Positions 15,656 to 49,398 of a stretch of DNA of 64,000 bases are shown here, in pieces (positions within the stretch are counted from its first letter, which is position 1; each line of letters opens with the position of its first letter). The DNA comes from Scylla paramamosain (Eukaryota > Arthropoda > Malacostraca > Decapoda > Portunidae). Position numbers and translations under genes: made by a program. The DNA lies in contig NC_087157.1 of NCBI RefSeq assembly GCF_035594125.1, forward strand, positions 7,753,501 through 7,817,500, in the 5' to 3' direction. Below the pieces are notes generated by a model. The model ran no database searches. It was not told the DNA's origin and worked only from the letters and a program-made list of their open reading frames with translations.

Positions 15656-16117
15656 AACATAAGAAATAAGGAAAGCTGCAAAAAAAAAAAAAAAAACAGA
15701 CCTACACGTTGCAGTCCCTGTATGAAATATGCCTACCTATTTCTACCTATCATCCCCATCCATAAATCTGTCAAATCTCTTAAAACTCCCTAATGACTTA
15801 GCACTAACAACTTGATTACTGAGTCCATTCCATTCATACGCCACTCTGTTTGAGAACCAATTCCTCCCTATCTTTTTTAAACCTAAATTTTTCAAGCTTG
15901 AACCCGTTATTTCTTGTTCTGTCCTGGTTACGTCCCCCTTGTTATAACCCTTATACCACTTAAAGACTTCTATCAGACCCCCTCTTCTCTTTGTAAAGAA
16001 CGTAAATTTAATTAACAGCTTCAATCTCGCTTCGTAAGGAATACTCCTCATCCCCTGTATCCTTTTAGTCATTCTCCTTTGTACTGATTCTAATAGACCT
16101 ATATGCTTCCTGTAATC
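15650..16117 (-). pseudogene. LINE reverse-transcriptase C-terminal tail plus 3' end (remnant)
   Basis: Read on the minus strand, the open text contains LESVQRRMTKRIQGM, then RRGGLIEVFKWYKGYNKGD, then NWFSNRVAYEWNGLSN. This is the conserved C-terminal region after the polymerase domain in CR1/L2-like non-LTR retrotransposons, where relatives read VQRRxTKxIxGxR...GDLIEVFK. The polymerase catalytic motifs are absent, so the copy is 5'-truncated. The stop lies at about 15743. The noncoding 3' end continues to about 15650, with cagggactgcaacgtgtagg and a terminal ttatgttct, interrupted by an expanded poly-A/T run at 15680-15697. The fragment is flanked on both sides by (AGT)n arrays. Confidence 0.75.
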
Positions 16118-16503
16118 TAGTAGTAGAAGTAGTAGTAATAGTAGTAGTATTAGTAGTAGTAGTAGTACCACCACCACCACCACCACCATCTACCACCAAG
16201 AAGCACGCACGAATGTATAAAGGAAGGCGAACGAGTCTCTCTCTGTTACTCACCACGGTGCTACTTTCTCTCCAAGGGTCACCTGCCAGCCTTCCTGGAA
16301 CCCCGCGTGGCCCCCCTCAGCTCCTCCCTTCCACCATCCCTCCCACTCACAGCCGGAACTTGTGGCTTCCTTTCGCACACTGCAGGAGCGATACGTGCTT
16401 GAAAGGATGTGTCTCTGAGATTTGTTTGCTTGTCTGCCCCTGTGTCTTTATCCGCCTATTCGTCTGTTTATGTTTTTGTTTATTTGTATAGTTGTGTATC
16501 TTG

Positions 16504-16597
<94 letters not shown>

Positions 16598-16830
16598 TGT
16601 TGCTCGCTAAGACTGACACGAGGAGGTTAAATTCATTATCTTGTTTGCCCCATATTCCTTCCAAGAATCGGAAGCAGTTACTTGAAGTGCTGATCCGTGG
16701 AGCTGAAGACAGGCTGCCTGGACATTTTGTGGCTTCCCGCGCGGACGGTAGTGGTGCTGGTGAACGAGAGGGAGAGTTGGTGTGAAGGACGCGATAATAG
16801 CAACTAGTTTCACTTACTCGTATATTTCAT
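16118..16830. repeat. (AGT)/(ACC)n and long (CT)n microsatellite; no gene
   Basis: A (TAG)/(ACC) triplet block lies at about 16118-16190 and a pure (CT)n of about 90 bp at 16505-16595. The intervening sequence gives no supported exon. Confidence 0.75.
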
Positions 16831-16878
<48 letters not shown>

Positions 16879-17064
16879 CATTCATAGCTACGTTGTTTGA
16901 TATCTTCACGAGTTTATACCAGCAGCGTTCATTGTTGAGGCAGGCATGGAACTCTTGCATGTGTTAGTTCAGAAAAACATTTCATTCATAAGACTAAGCC
17001 TTAAATCGGAATGAACATGCACAGTTGCACCACTGTTTCTGTGATCCCTAAATGAACACAAATT

Positions 17065-17275
17065 CCACGTACTTTTTATTTTTTTTTATTATTTATTTAT
17101 TTTATTTTATTTTTTTATTTATTTATTTATTTTTTTTTTTTTTGGGGGGGATAGACAGTTGGGTGAAAAAGAGTTTAGCTAGTATAGCTAAGGAAGACGT
17201 AGGGTGAAAGTATGAAATAAAGTAGAAGGTAGATAGGTGGGGAGCGAACCCCCTTGCTGTGTCCACGTATTAAAT
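17065..17275 (-). mobile_element. Candidate tRNA-derived SINE remnant with A-rich tail
   Basis: On the minus strand there is a good polymerase III B-box-like element (GGGTTCGCTCCC, plus-strand position about 17239-17250). About 90 bp later a G/C run passes into a long A-rich tail with AAAT repeats (T-rich on the plus strand, 17071-17143). A B box followed by a simple A-rich 3' tail is the usual SINE layout. A clear A box was not identified, so the call is tentative. Confidence 0.35.
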
Positions 17276-17491
17276 TCACTGCATGCTCATGAACCAGTGT
17301 TTTTCTATTAATGGAGGAGTTTCCAGTTGAGAAAGGCTTAGAAAATAATTCACAAGAATGTGAATGTGCAAGGTGTTTCCTGGGCGTGGAATGAATGAGT
17401 GGTGGCGGCCAGTGACCCCACCTCCAAACTTTACCGCGTCAGCTGCGATATTGTTAAACATCACTCGTTTCGGCGAGCTTTCCAGGCACAC

Positions 17492-17493
<2 letters not shown>

Positions 17494-17572
<79 letters not shown>
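17494..17572. repeat. (GT)n-(GA)n compound microsatellite
   Basis: A pure (GT)n run passes directly into (GA)n about 130 bp upstream of the first recognised SNF8 exon, inside the presumed upstream intron. Confidence 0.9.
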
Positions 17573-17574
<2 letters not shown>

Positions 17575-17697
17575 AATAAATTTTGATGTCTCAAGATTCT
17601 CCTGTAAGAGCGCCAACCATGCTGAGCTTTGAATGGGAAATCACTGCCGCCTGGTACTACTCACACCTCAGAGGGTTGATGGCAATGTTTGTTTCAG

Positions 17698-21209
<3,512 letters not shown>

Positions 21210-21454
21210 CAACTACATAAGGCAATCATAGATCCTGTGCGTATTAGTTCACAGCCTACTTGTGTAAGTTATAACTTTGAAATACATAGAAAACTGTGTA
21301 TTTAAGTCCACATTTAGGTAGGATTACAATTTGAAAAGATCATAAGAAATTCAATGAATTGAGAAAAATTACTTGACTTCAGAATTACAAAAACACTCAC
21401 TATAGCTCATATTAATTGCTGATTCCTCGAAAACTGTTGATTATCTCTTTACTT

Positions 21455-21545
<91 letters not shown>

Positions 21546-21940
21546 TGTTTATAAGAGCCATCTTGCAAAATACATTGAGCACTTACTGCTTGGGTCACCC
21601 CCTTGGGGAGTTTGAAGGTAAAAGGATGAAGTGAATCATACTTATAAAGATAATATAATACTCATGTCATTGTATTTCCTGCTTGTGTAGATTAATAAAT
21701 AAATCTGACACTGTGAGACCAAGAAGATTGGTTATCAGTGAATGTATTGAAAAAATATTATGCAGGAGCATAGTAATTTTTGGCAGTGTGAAATGTTCCT
21801 TTTCAAATTGGTGTTGATAAAACGTGTTTCTTCACTGTTAATAAACATACGCTTTCCATAGTACATCAAGGAAGACATGATTGCAGTGCAATACTAGTGT
21901 GTAATGGAAAGTAGAGAATATATTGCATAAATATGAACTG

Positions 21941-21946
21941 AATAAA
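21941..21946 (+). terminator. Candidate SNF8 polyadenylation signal
   Basis: A canonical AATAAA lies about 730 nt after the SNF8 stop, with a GT-rich stretch (gattgttgtg) just downstream. An earlier AATAAA at 21694-21699 is an alternative. A (TA)n tract at 21459-21541 falls within the presumed 3' UTR. Confidence 0.45.
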
Positions 21947-23084
21947 GTCCTGATTGTTGTGCAAACATAGCCTTTTGTTACAGCAAGTAGTTTTGAACAG
22001 TACTGAATAGAATCATGTTTATATGTACATCAAAGGAAGTGGAAAAAGGTTTTGAAGAGAAATTGTGAATGGCTCAGTGGCTGGTCTCTTCTAAAAAAGG
22101 TGAACTGTCTAATATCATACTATGTGCCATTTCTCTATTCTTTCCCTGTCTTTTATGGTCATATCACCAAGAATTCTTTGTCTATCAGTTTGCATGTTTC
22201 TAATTAAATTGGGAGAGCAATAACACCATCCAGTGCAAAATGGTCTGTAAACCCCTTGTAAAAATAATCTGATTTAGAAAATTGCATATCCCAAAAGCAA
22301 AATTTTATATTTCAAGAGGTAGTTTGCATTAAGCATAGGGATGAGTTCCTACATAATTCCCCTTGAGACCCAAAGTAATATGTTTTTTTTCCATGATCAT
22401 TGCTCATTGAGCTGTGCAGTCACTTATTTTCATTCAAGGCCTTTTATACATTATTAATAGTTGCATATGAGCGCTGAGTAAGGGACCCACTCACTCTTGT
22501 CCATTTTTCCCATTCTTCAAATAATGACAAGAATTCAAGAGAGTAGTGTTAATTTGTTTCTGAAAGTTGCTTGTGTTTCTGTAGATAACTGACTGACACA
22601 GAACTTTGATTATATGAGTGCTTCCCATGTGTGGAGAACATTCAAAGCTGCTTGGAATGTGGAATAACCTTACCTAGTTTCTCAGGGATGTTGTGTTATC
22701 ATGATGCTTCTATTTGATATATGTAATTTCCTACATACTCTAGGCTCCTCTGAGACCTCTTGTGGATGATAAAGAAATCCTTAGCACCCTGCTTACGGTG
22801 ACCCTAAATGTGAATTGCTTTGACGTGAGGTAACACCTGGTGTAGAAATAGCAGATATTGACTCAAGCACATTGAGATGTCCCATTGGCTCAGCCCAAGA
22901 CATTAAGATGTAAAAGCTGAATCATTCATTTAAAAGCAGCTGTTGCTAATATAATCCATGTTATCTGGTCTTATTGCAGTATTCCCATATGTTTCCCAGT
23001 TGTTCTTTATTGAAGTGGTTAGCTGTTGCTCAGTACAATCTTGTCATGGCCACTTCATATGAGACATATAGTGTTCAGATATTG

Positions 23085-23162
23085 ATTGCATTTTGGAGAG
23101 TAAATACAGGACCTTGTGGTAGCAAACCCAGTGCTCTTGCCACTCAACCAGAGCTGTCATGA
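23085..23162 (-). mobile_element. Degenerate tRNA-like (SINE head) remnant
   Basis: The minus strand reads ctctggttgagtggcaagag, followed by cactgggtttgctaccacaa and ggtcctg. This looks like a polymerase III A box and anticodon-arm region of a tRNA-derived SINE. The B-box region is too decayed to recognise. There is no CCA end and no intact cloverleaf, so it is not a tRNA gene. Confidence 0.3.
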
Positions 23163-24317
23163 TTTATAATGGTTGATTAACTAGACTTATATTTAACTAA
23201 ATCACTATGCACTTCTTGATTATCTCAAGTAGAACATTTTCTTTGGGAAGCCCCTGGGAAGAGAAAACTGTGATAGAAATTCCTTCAGGATACTGTGTCT
23301 GTACTTTACTCACTTGTCTGTTCTGGATCACATCATTTTCTTCATTCTCATGCATGTTCTATTTTCCACCCACAAAAAGAGGCATACCCATCTTCTTCAT
23401 AGGGTTTTCCTATTCCATTTGAAACATCGTGACCAATCTCTCCTCACTCATGAAGACATACTGGATAAAGTGTGAATTTAATCCTGTCTGCCCAACTAGG
23501 TGACATTATCAATAGTTATCAGTTGGTGAATGCCTTAGAACCAGGTTACTAAAGATGAACCTTGTGCCTGGCCTCATCATGGATCCACCAGTATTCAGCA
23601 TCCTTTACCATAGATCCTTACCATAAGCACTGTGATGTATTTTGTAGGACTTAACACTAGTGATTAGAGGTACAAAGACCTAAAAAAATTATCATGGGGC
23701 ATGATGACTGTTATTGTCCCAACATCTAAGGCACTCTTATTTGTTCTGGTCATGGATCCAGTTCCCAGCTGCAGCCTCTAATGGCCAAAAGATTTATTCC
23801 ACTATTAGATCAATATTGCAGTGTCATGATGAAGACATTACAATGGATATTCCTTTACACACCTATGTATATATGGTAAGAAACTTGACATTTCAAAAGA
23901 ACAAAGGTTTGGAATGCATACATTATATAGTAATGTTCAAGCACAGAAATGCTGAGGCTATGGTTTATATGTAGCCAGCCTTTGAGAGTTAGGTCATGCT
24001 TTTCCATGGTGATGTAATCATCCAAGTTAAGAGCTGTATGTTGAAAGACTGCACATCAGTTAAGTAATTGATTTGATTGTTTTAAAATTGGCAAGAACAA
24101 ACTTGTTCATTCCTGAGTTTTAATTCATGGTTCATTCTAGTGAGTGTGCTCCAAGCTTTCATGTGCCTGCACCTGTGTTGTCTTTGTGCAGATGTACTAT
24201 ATATTTTTGCATAAAGTCCTTGATTATTTTTAAATTGATTTCATGAATCAAATATTTGAAAATAACAATAACAATAAATTTAGATATTAGCTAAAATGAG
24301 CTTTTACTTTAACCTTG

Positions 24318-24474
<157 letters not shown>

Positions 24475-24953
24475 TTAAATCCACAGCTAATATATTCTCG
24501 GTGGTCTCAAAGCAAGCGCAAACACAAACAATAATAATAAAGGGAACAATAACAAAATAGATGAAGTAAATAACGCGAATAAAATTTGAAACAACCGCGC
24601 TTCAAAATTTTACAGAATATAATTGCTTTCCCTGCGTCACGTTTTCTTTTATTCAATAATACAAAGCATTATAATAAGTGTCAGATTATTATCACATGGC
24701 CAGGTTATTCCTTGAGATTAATTCAATACTAAGAAATTACATACACTCACCCTCACTTAATTAATTTGTTTATTATTTTTCTCCCAGTGGGTGATGACGA
24801 TCAGTGATGGTTTGGGTTTTGTGGCAAACCTTTCGTGGAATTTCGTCTTTATGTTCGAAAGTAATTATTTACTCTACATTTCCCGGAGTACTGCCGTTTG
24901 TAGTGTTTTGTAGGCACATTTTCGTCAGTGAACGTTTCGAATCTGCTGTAAAA

Positions 24954-25010
24954 TGACGTCATGGACCGGGAAGGAGGCGCGGCCTTCCTGATTGGTGCCT
25001 TTGAAGGTGG
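24954..25010. promoter_or_regulatory. CRE plus CCAAT patch
   Basis: A perfect TGACGTCA (24954-24961) is followed by GC-rich sequence (gggaaggaggcgcggcc) and an inverted CCAAT box (gattgg). It is promoter-like but sits about 900 bp upstream of the ANP32 start codon. It could be an upstream element or a promoter of an unrecognised transcript. Confidence 0.3.
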
Positions 25011-25724
25011 CGCTTCTCGCTCACAGATCGATGCTGTTTTGGTAAAACATCCCTAAATGCAGGGAAATTTCTCTTGGGCATTAATCTTCGATTTATAATA
25101 TTTGCATTCATATTGAGATATAAGGCCTTCTTTGATAACTTTTTAGATATTGTGACAAAAAATAATAATTTTCCATACTTTCTCAGTGTACTTTTTATGA
25201 ATCAAAATTCCTGTCGTAAATAGTTGAATCATTTCAAAATATATATAAGTATTTAAATCAAAATATTAAGACCACAGGAAATCCAGCAACAATAATGAAT
25301 TTGATCTAATATAGAACATCAAGCAATGAAACAATATTACTATTTGTGACGAAGTCATCTTTATCTGATAAAGGGAAGACAATCGGAGGTTGCTAGGGAA
25401 ATATGGATAAACCACAGTTGCGGACATAATATTACTGTATTCATTGAAATCCAACTCTCATTCAAAATAAACACTAATTATGTGTTTATTTTCCTTTTCC
25501 TATAGTAATCAGGAAATTCAAAGATAGTTGATATCATGAAGATCTATGGCCTAGGGAATGGTGCGGAGTAAGGTGGGGGGTAAGGATATGCTGGGAGAAA
25601 TGGTGGCCAGCAATTATATTTAACTCTGCACATTATCTGTATATCATAAATATGTAACATTATCATGCGTGATTAAGGTGTCTATATGGTATAGTGTGGA
25701 ATAGTAAGCCTTTGTGTGGTATGG

Positions 25725-25866
25725 CGGGGTGCCTGGCGGGGAAGGGCGGGGGGGGGGGGGGGAAGGCAGCGGCCGGCGGGGGCGGGGAGGCGCGGGGCGA
25801 CAGACGCGCGAACACTTGTGGGCCTGAGCCAGGGAATGTCCCACGCCGCCCTGCTGCATCGCGGTC
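25725..25866 (+). promoter_or_regulatory. GC-rich proximal promoter / 5' UTR of ANP32
   Basis: Immediately upstream of the ANP32 start codon is a sharp GC-rich patch with a G-run (25750-25762), several ggcgggg Sp-type GC boxes and CpG-rich gcgcggggcgacagacgcgcg. The surroundings are AT-rich, so this stands out. No TATA box is visible, as expected for a housekeeping gene. The start codon context is gcggtcATGg. Confidence 0.6.
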
Positions 25867-42517
<16,651 letters not shown>

Positions 42518-45500
42518 CTAGGGCTGACCTGTTTCTGGCCACATGATGGCCACTAATAAGGGGTTGATGGGGGGAGACTGGAGCAGCAGCACAGCCACAC
42601 TGTTGGTACTTGGGCCATGCTTTAGTAAACACTGGTCCATTAAACACTTAGGATGGTGTTTGCTGGGTAACAACTGCAGTGATGAGGAAGATCAAAGTCT
42701 GACTCTAGCTTACAGTAATCTCAAAGTACATACATCTGTTAAATTTACCTCAGTGTATCAAAAGCTTCTCTGTTTTAACTCATTGGACCCTTCACAGGTT
42801 GTGTCTGTTAAAAAGACATGGAATATAATTACAAATTCAGCCCTACACATCTCTGGGACCTGTAGCCTTACCCTCCATCTAGCTAATAGAGATTTGGAGA
42901 ATATGGAGGATCTGCTATGGCTGTAGTTGCCTTCCCTTGTGAATGTTTGGGTGCATGCTGGAGTTCTTGGCCAAACTTTTTATATTTTGTTACGTTGTCA
43001 AATGGAATACGTGAATTAATGAATTAAAAAAAAAAATCACTAGCTTGTTGATGTGGCTGGTGTAAGGGCTACAGGACCCAAGGAGTGTCTGAGGTGAGGA
43101 GGGAGTGGTGGTATGTGTGGAGGCCAGTAACAACCTGGTGATGTGGTTCAACACATCACAACTTCAGAACTGCTGTAAGTCATTTGGCATTTGCTTTTCT
43201 TTCTTTTGATGTCTGTCTCAAATCTGTTGAAGTCATGGAATGTTGTCTTTAAATCTAACTTTAATCTGTTTGTTGTTCAGTAATTGTTCAGATTTTTAAA
43301 AATGTTATCAGCAATAAGATTTCATAGATTTCATTTTGGATCCCAACTGGTGAATATGTGTGTGTACGTGTAAGCATAAGACTCCTAGTTAATGTTAGGG
43401 CAGAGTTGTACAGGCAGCGTAATGGAAACTACCATCAGTACAGCAATTGCATATATCATGGAGCAGGATTACCAGAAGTAATATTTTATATTATTATTTT
43501 ATTTATTTGTTTATTTTTTATTTTTTTATTTTTATTTTGTTTTTGTTTTTGTTTTTATTTTTATTTTTGTTTTTTGTTTTTTGTTTTTATTTTTATTTTT
43601 TTAATCATGTATACAGTAGAAAATGTGTACCATTAGATTAGATGTGTTTATGTGTGTATGCGTGTGTGTTTGAGTGTGTGGATGTGGATGTGTGCAAGGA
43701 TGCATGTGTGTGTGTTTATGTGTATGTATGGAAGTATGTGTCTACATCTGTCTGTGTGCATGTGAATACATGTGGCTGGCCAAGCCCTCCGTCACGGCTG
43801 CTGAGGTTAGCTGGGTCTCACTGAGAGCTGGTGACCAAGCTGTACCACTGCCTTTCCTCTCCTCTGTCATTAGATGTGAGGACCTTAGTTTGTTCCTGAT
43901 AAGGGAAGCAAAGCACTAGCCTTATCAGTTTTTCATAACTTACAGTTAGCAGTTTAATTTAAAGCAGATATGGATATTTAAAGTTTGACAGTGACATGAA
44001 AATGTATTCTGATATTTTTAGATTGATTTATTTGATAATCTGTGAGATTACACTGTGGCAATGGAATGCTAGGTCACAGAAGACTTTGTAAATTTGCAGT
44101 GATATGTGTTTGCTGCTGAAGTTAGGTATTATCAAGTTTTAGTAGTAGTGCAGTCTCTGATCTCAAGGCAACAGCTCTTTCTCCTCCTCCTCCATACAGC
44201 CCCAGCAGCCATGACCCCCAGCTGTGTGTAACATGCAAGTCCCCAGCATCCCTACATCCTATCCCTTGATGCTTTTCAGAGTGCAGTTTTGTGTTTGGGT
44301 TAGGAAGCATCATATGCAGGAAAGGAGGGTCATGAAAGTGGAGTTAAAATCAACAGCTTGAATGGAATACCAGAACATTGAAGAGCCTTGGTCAGTGTGC
44401 TTGAATTATAAAATGCATAATGAGTAGCGATATTTAAATATGGTGGTGGGGGATGCTGGGGGTAGTGTGTCCACTACAGTTATCAAGAGTACAAAGTACA
44501 GGGCCCAGCCTCTGCTGCAGCCAGGTAACACAGCCATCAGGCGCAGCAGTCATGTGTAAGGTTATCCGTCTCACTCAGAACTTGTCCCATGTGGGCCCCC
44601 TCACCTGGGTTGCAGGAGGCCCCATAAGAGTTAGTTACACACAGTTGCTGCAGACAGTAGTAGCCCATGTGCCTCTTGGTGAGGTGAGGTCATCACCACC
44701 CATTTTAGTAAACAACCCTTTGTATAGTTTGAGTTTGGGCTGCTCTCAGGCCTTTGGTGTAGCTGTCTGAGGTACTGCACCTGTTTTTTGTCTCTTGCTA
44801 GGCCTTAGTAATTATCTATCTTCCTTAGCCACTCGCAGGCAGGTTTTGGGGCAGTTAAATGGAATTATGATGTTTATTGGTAGTATGTGCCTCAGAATCA
44901 CCAAAACCAGACTGTAGTAGCAGTGGGTTTAATTATGTTTGTGGAGTATATGAGCAATTATGACTGGCCGAGTCAATTTTATTGTTATGCAAGGGTGTCT
45001 GAGTGCAATTCCTCACCAAACACTGTATCTAAAAGTACTTCACTGTGGCATTGACTGGATTTCCACTGTCCTGTATGTATGCTAGGGTGAATGTGTGTGT
45101 GTGAATGAAGTAACACTGCTGGCCTTGATGAGCACCCCACATCACCCTCCTCAGCCCTCACTCATGGCTGTCTTCTTTCAGTAACTTTTTCACTTTTTTT
45201 TTATTATTTTTTTTTATTAATTTTTTTCCCTGGTTAATTTTTCAATGCATTTGAGACGTGTCAGTTTTGGTAAAATGCTAGGTGTTGAGGGCTTATATGT
45301 ATTTGCTATAAATTGTTTAGACTACTTATGATAAAAAGTTTATAATAGAGTTATGTACAAGAGATAAGAAAGGGCACCAGAAGCTGTCACTGGCATGGAG
45401 AACCAAATGCCTGCCAAATAAGATTACTCCATGCAAATGTTAAGGGGATGAGGTGCCATCAAGGTCACACTCAACTTCATACTTCCAGGTCATAGAGCAG

Positions 45501-48165
45501 TCACCTCCCAAGCTAGTTAGTAGGGGGGGCATTTGGGGACTAGAAACCCCATTGATATAAGAGATCCCCCATGTAATGTTCAAAATTTAGGAGATCTGGT
45601 TTTATTTAAAGAATTAAGGATTCATCTTATATGTACAAATTCACGGGAGAACTCTGTGGATGAGCAGGGTGTGGTGTCCCTAAGTGCTTCCTCTTGGAGT
45701 AGTTGTAGTAGACTTCTAGACCCCATGCAGAGAAAGGTGCCTTCCCTGAGGGGTGCCAACACTGCCTCCCACCCCTCACTGATCCTGTCGGAGGCTAGCT
45801 AGCTTTTTCTTTACACTAGGCTTTGTTTTCTTCATGGTCCATCTTTAAGTCCAATGTTTGTTAGAAATTATGTCACTACCTGAAGTATTTTGTATGTCAG
45901 CAGGGTATGTATTTTGTAGTTCACAAAACACCAAGTGAAGGCCTTAGTCATGTCCAGGCCTGAGTGTTCCAGGATTGTAATGAAAGTTTCATTGGCTCTT
46001 CCTTGGAACTCCCTCAATGTGGTGACCTCATAGTGATAGTTTTGTTGTAAGTTGCTAATTTGTTGTGCATGTTTTCCTGATTTTTCTTGTAGGTTTGAAA
46101 AATTCAGGTGATGTAACTTCATTTCACTACTTAAATTTTTACCTGGACATGACTGAAGTGCTAAATTTTTACCTGGACATGACTGAAGAGCTGTACCTTG
46201 TGTAGTAACAATAGCATAAACAATAATCCTCATTCCTTGACCTTTGTTGATGTGGAATTACCATATGTTTTGACTTTGGCAATGCCTTTAGATCAAGTAT
46301 TCATTAGCAATGTTTTAGGACCTCACCTAGCACATGATATGAGCCTCTCAGTGCTTTTGCATAGCATACAAGGTTCAAAACTTCCAAAGTATCAGTCAGT
46401 CAATACTGCTAATACATAAATGTCTGTCACCCATTTATTGCATAGTATCTTATCACTTCCATTTACTTCTCCATCATGAACTGTTGATAGGCTAATTCCA
46501 GCTTTTAACTATTGCTGTTTATGATAGGATACAGTGGGAACTTCTGACACATTAGAATATATCACAAAGAGAAAAAATATATCTGCTTCATGTAAGTGGC
46601 ATTGCATCAGTGAAGGGAAAGCTGATGAAATGCATAGCAACACCATTTATTTTTTTATTTATTGTTTTTAACATGATTGCTAAAGTGCTCTCATTTAATT
46701 TTATATTTAGTTTCTTCTATACATAGTAATACATTTGTTAGGTGTGTTCCTGATGCCATGTCAAACCAAATGATTGGTTTGAATTTGAATTTTGCTACTT
46801 GTATATTGTAAAAGATAATTTCATGCACAAGCGTTCACTTGCTTTAATGTTTATACTGTTGTAACTCAGATTTTTGAGGTGTAAGTGTAAACAAAATGAG
46901 TACCTATCTTAGATGATCACCTCATTGTCTTGCCTCTGAATCTTTGAACATTGTTAAGAATGTGAGTGGTAATTTAAACATCAGGCATATAGGAACAACT
47001 AATTCCACAAATACATACTATTATTGGGATATATCTATAAGAATAGTAGGATAAAAATAACTGCATATACTTAAATTAATCTTCTTTAGTTTTGTAGCAG
47101 AATTTGGTTTATTTCTTGGCTGTAAAGCCTGTTCATGCAAAAAATTTAAATTGGGACTTGATTTTATACGCTGTAATGGAAAATACAAAATTGGATATGT
47201 GATCCGAAGTTGTTGCTCCACTTCAGCATTGCAAATGAATCCTTTCCTGCTACTCTGCTGGCATTAAATCCCACAGTCTGTCCATTACTTATGTGCACTA
47301 GTAATTTCCTGAAAACACATGTATTTATTTAGACATTAAGTTGTAAGGAAGGCAACTGAGACTATGTGTTATATTTTTACTGAAAACTGTTTGTATTATT
47401 CTCAGTTTATCGTAATAGAAGTTGATATTTTGTGCATAGTTCCCAACTCTTCAGATATTTATTGCAAGGAGCAAGTAGCCATTCCATCTTTATATACATA
47501 ATACTTCACAGAGAAATATTGCTTTGACAGAGGGGACTGTGCTAACATTGTTCCTTGTAGAAAAAGTAGAGGCCTGTTGGTGAGGTTCTTTCTTATACTA
47601 CTGCTGCCTGTTTTTTGAGGGAAAATTGCAAAAAAATTTACATTTTATGAAGAGTTGACATAATCCCAGTCACCTGTGTAAGGAAACCATAGCAGTTTGG
47701 TAGTCTTTAGGTTTTTAAGGCTTGCATTTTTCAGCATGTGCAGTCCAGCATTGTTTTGTATTGCTTAATGTCTCTCAGCTAGACCAAGTTTTAAATATAT
47801 ATATGTATATATATTTTTTTTACTTGTTTCATGATAGCCAGGGAAAGGAATTCTTATTTCTGCATTTAGTTTGGGTCGTATTTACTGGACACTGCAGGTA
47901 TTCCATGAAATTGGTTTTGGCTTTAGGAATTTTCCTTAATATACAGTAGAGTTTAATGTTTTGCATGTGGCTCAATATTAGTAACCTGTAGGCCCTAAAC
48001 GTCAACCTTATTCCAGATGCCATTTTTAGTCATACATTTAGCCATGAAAAGTAATCCCATATAGCTTGATAACCATGTCTCACCAACAAAGAAGCAACTA
48101 CATTGAAGCAGAGGCAGGCTGTACAACACAATATGGGTACATCACATTTTTTATTTATTTTTTTT

Positions 48166-48196
<31 letters not shown>

Positions 48197-49050
48197 TTTT
48201 TTTTTTGTTGTTGCAGAAACAAGTTTAACCTTCCCATCTATGTGAATTGTACCAGAACCTTTCACTGCACATAACATCTTTAAACTTTCCCTGGCAGTGA
48301 AGGAAACATTGTGAGATTTCAGCAGTGCTGTTTGTCAAGTGGTGTGATTTATGCCTGCAGTTTCATGTGATTTATCCAGAAAATTTACAAAGTATTTTTG
48401 TACTTTACTACACTGATTGGATTAAGTACAATGCTGATTGATACTGTGAACTCTTTAAATACTAATTCTGCTGTGGGAGGTGATCACTGATCTGTGTTCC
48501 TGAGAGGTTGTTTTAATAATGTAGAAAAGTTGCAAATACACTTTCATTTTTTGTACTTTGTTGGAGGTTTATATCCTAGTAGTTTTAGTGGTTAAGTTGT
48601 GGAGGAACAGCCTTGAACTAGTTAGCAATGATGTAGACACCAAAAAGTTATGATAATGTGGGCCTATCCAGTGACAGGTTTTATATCTGTAATAGCATTG
48701 GACCACACAAATATCAAAATGTGATGACACTAATTAATTTCCTTAATGCTGCTCGTGTTGCAAGATGTCATTCAAATTCATTTATTCTTGATCTACATAC
48801 TTTGGGGTAAAACCATTTTCATCTGCAAATCTGTCTACAAGGAAAAATCTAAAGGTGTGCTGAAAATAAACAAGTAAATAGCCTAAGTGCAGGAATCACA
48901 TGCAACTAGCACCACATCACAACACATCACACCACCACATCACACACGAATAATAGATCATTCTTTCCAAAAGGGCCACATCCTTCTGAGAAAGTCCTAA
49001 GTTTTAGGTGAGGGTAGGTCAGTAACTAAGGGCAGAGGTCTTTGGTTGTT
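42518..49050 (+). other. ANP32 3' UTR and following intergenic DNA
   Basis: No further coding exon is supported. Candidate polyadenylation signals are ATTAAA at 42639-42644, ATTAAA near 43023 next to an A-run, and AATAAA at 48865-48870. The true 3' end cannot be chosen from sequence alone. Open frames of 60-127 codons here have no domain and start in UTR-like AT-rich DNA. T-rich and (TTTA)n patches occur near 43.5 and 48.15 kb. Confidence 0.55.
46133..46192. repeat. Short tandem duplication, 30-bp unit, two copies
   Basis: The unit ctaaatttttacctggacat followed by gactgaagtg occurs twice in a row; the second copy ends in gactgaagag. Confidence 0.8.
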
Positions 49051-49061
49051 AGATTAGGTTG

Positions 49062-49062
<1 letters not shown>

Positions 49063-49142
<80 letters not shown>
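49063..49142. repeat. (AT)n microsatellite
   Basis: A pure dinucleotide tract of about 80 bp. Confidence 0.9.
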
Positions 49143-49145
<3 letters not shown>

Positions 49146-49360
49146 TTTATTTATTTATATTTATATATAAGCAGTATCAGCACGTTATTTGAACATTAAA
49201 ATTGACATGAAATTTTCATGGTTTAGAAAAACAATTCAAATTTTCCGCGTCTCGGCAGATGACAAGACAAGCAGTCGGAGTTTATGTTGCGGGTTGTGTA
49301 ATGGAGAACAGGCGCTCATAGATCCGGGTTAGTGAGAAGTTATTTAGTGTGTGTTTGGCA

Positions 49361-49398
49361 ACCAAGGAGTCTAGAGAAGCTTCTCCAGACTCCTTGGT
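49361..49398. repeat. 38-bp near-perfect palindrome
   Basis: accaaggagtctagagaag is followed at once by cttctccagactccttggt. The two 19-nt arms are reverse complements except at one position, with no spacer. The sequence can form a cruciform or a very stable RNA hairpin. Confidence 0.9.

Noticed and set aside
23085..23162. tRNA gene
   Set aside because: An A-box-like part is visible, but the B box and acceptor stem pairing are decayed. It fits a SINE remnant better.
42543..42926. 127-codon plus-strand frame after the ANP32 stop
   Set aside because: It shows no recognisable domain and lies in the expected 3' UTR.
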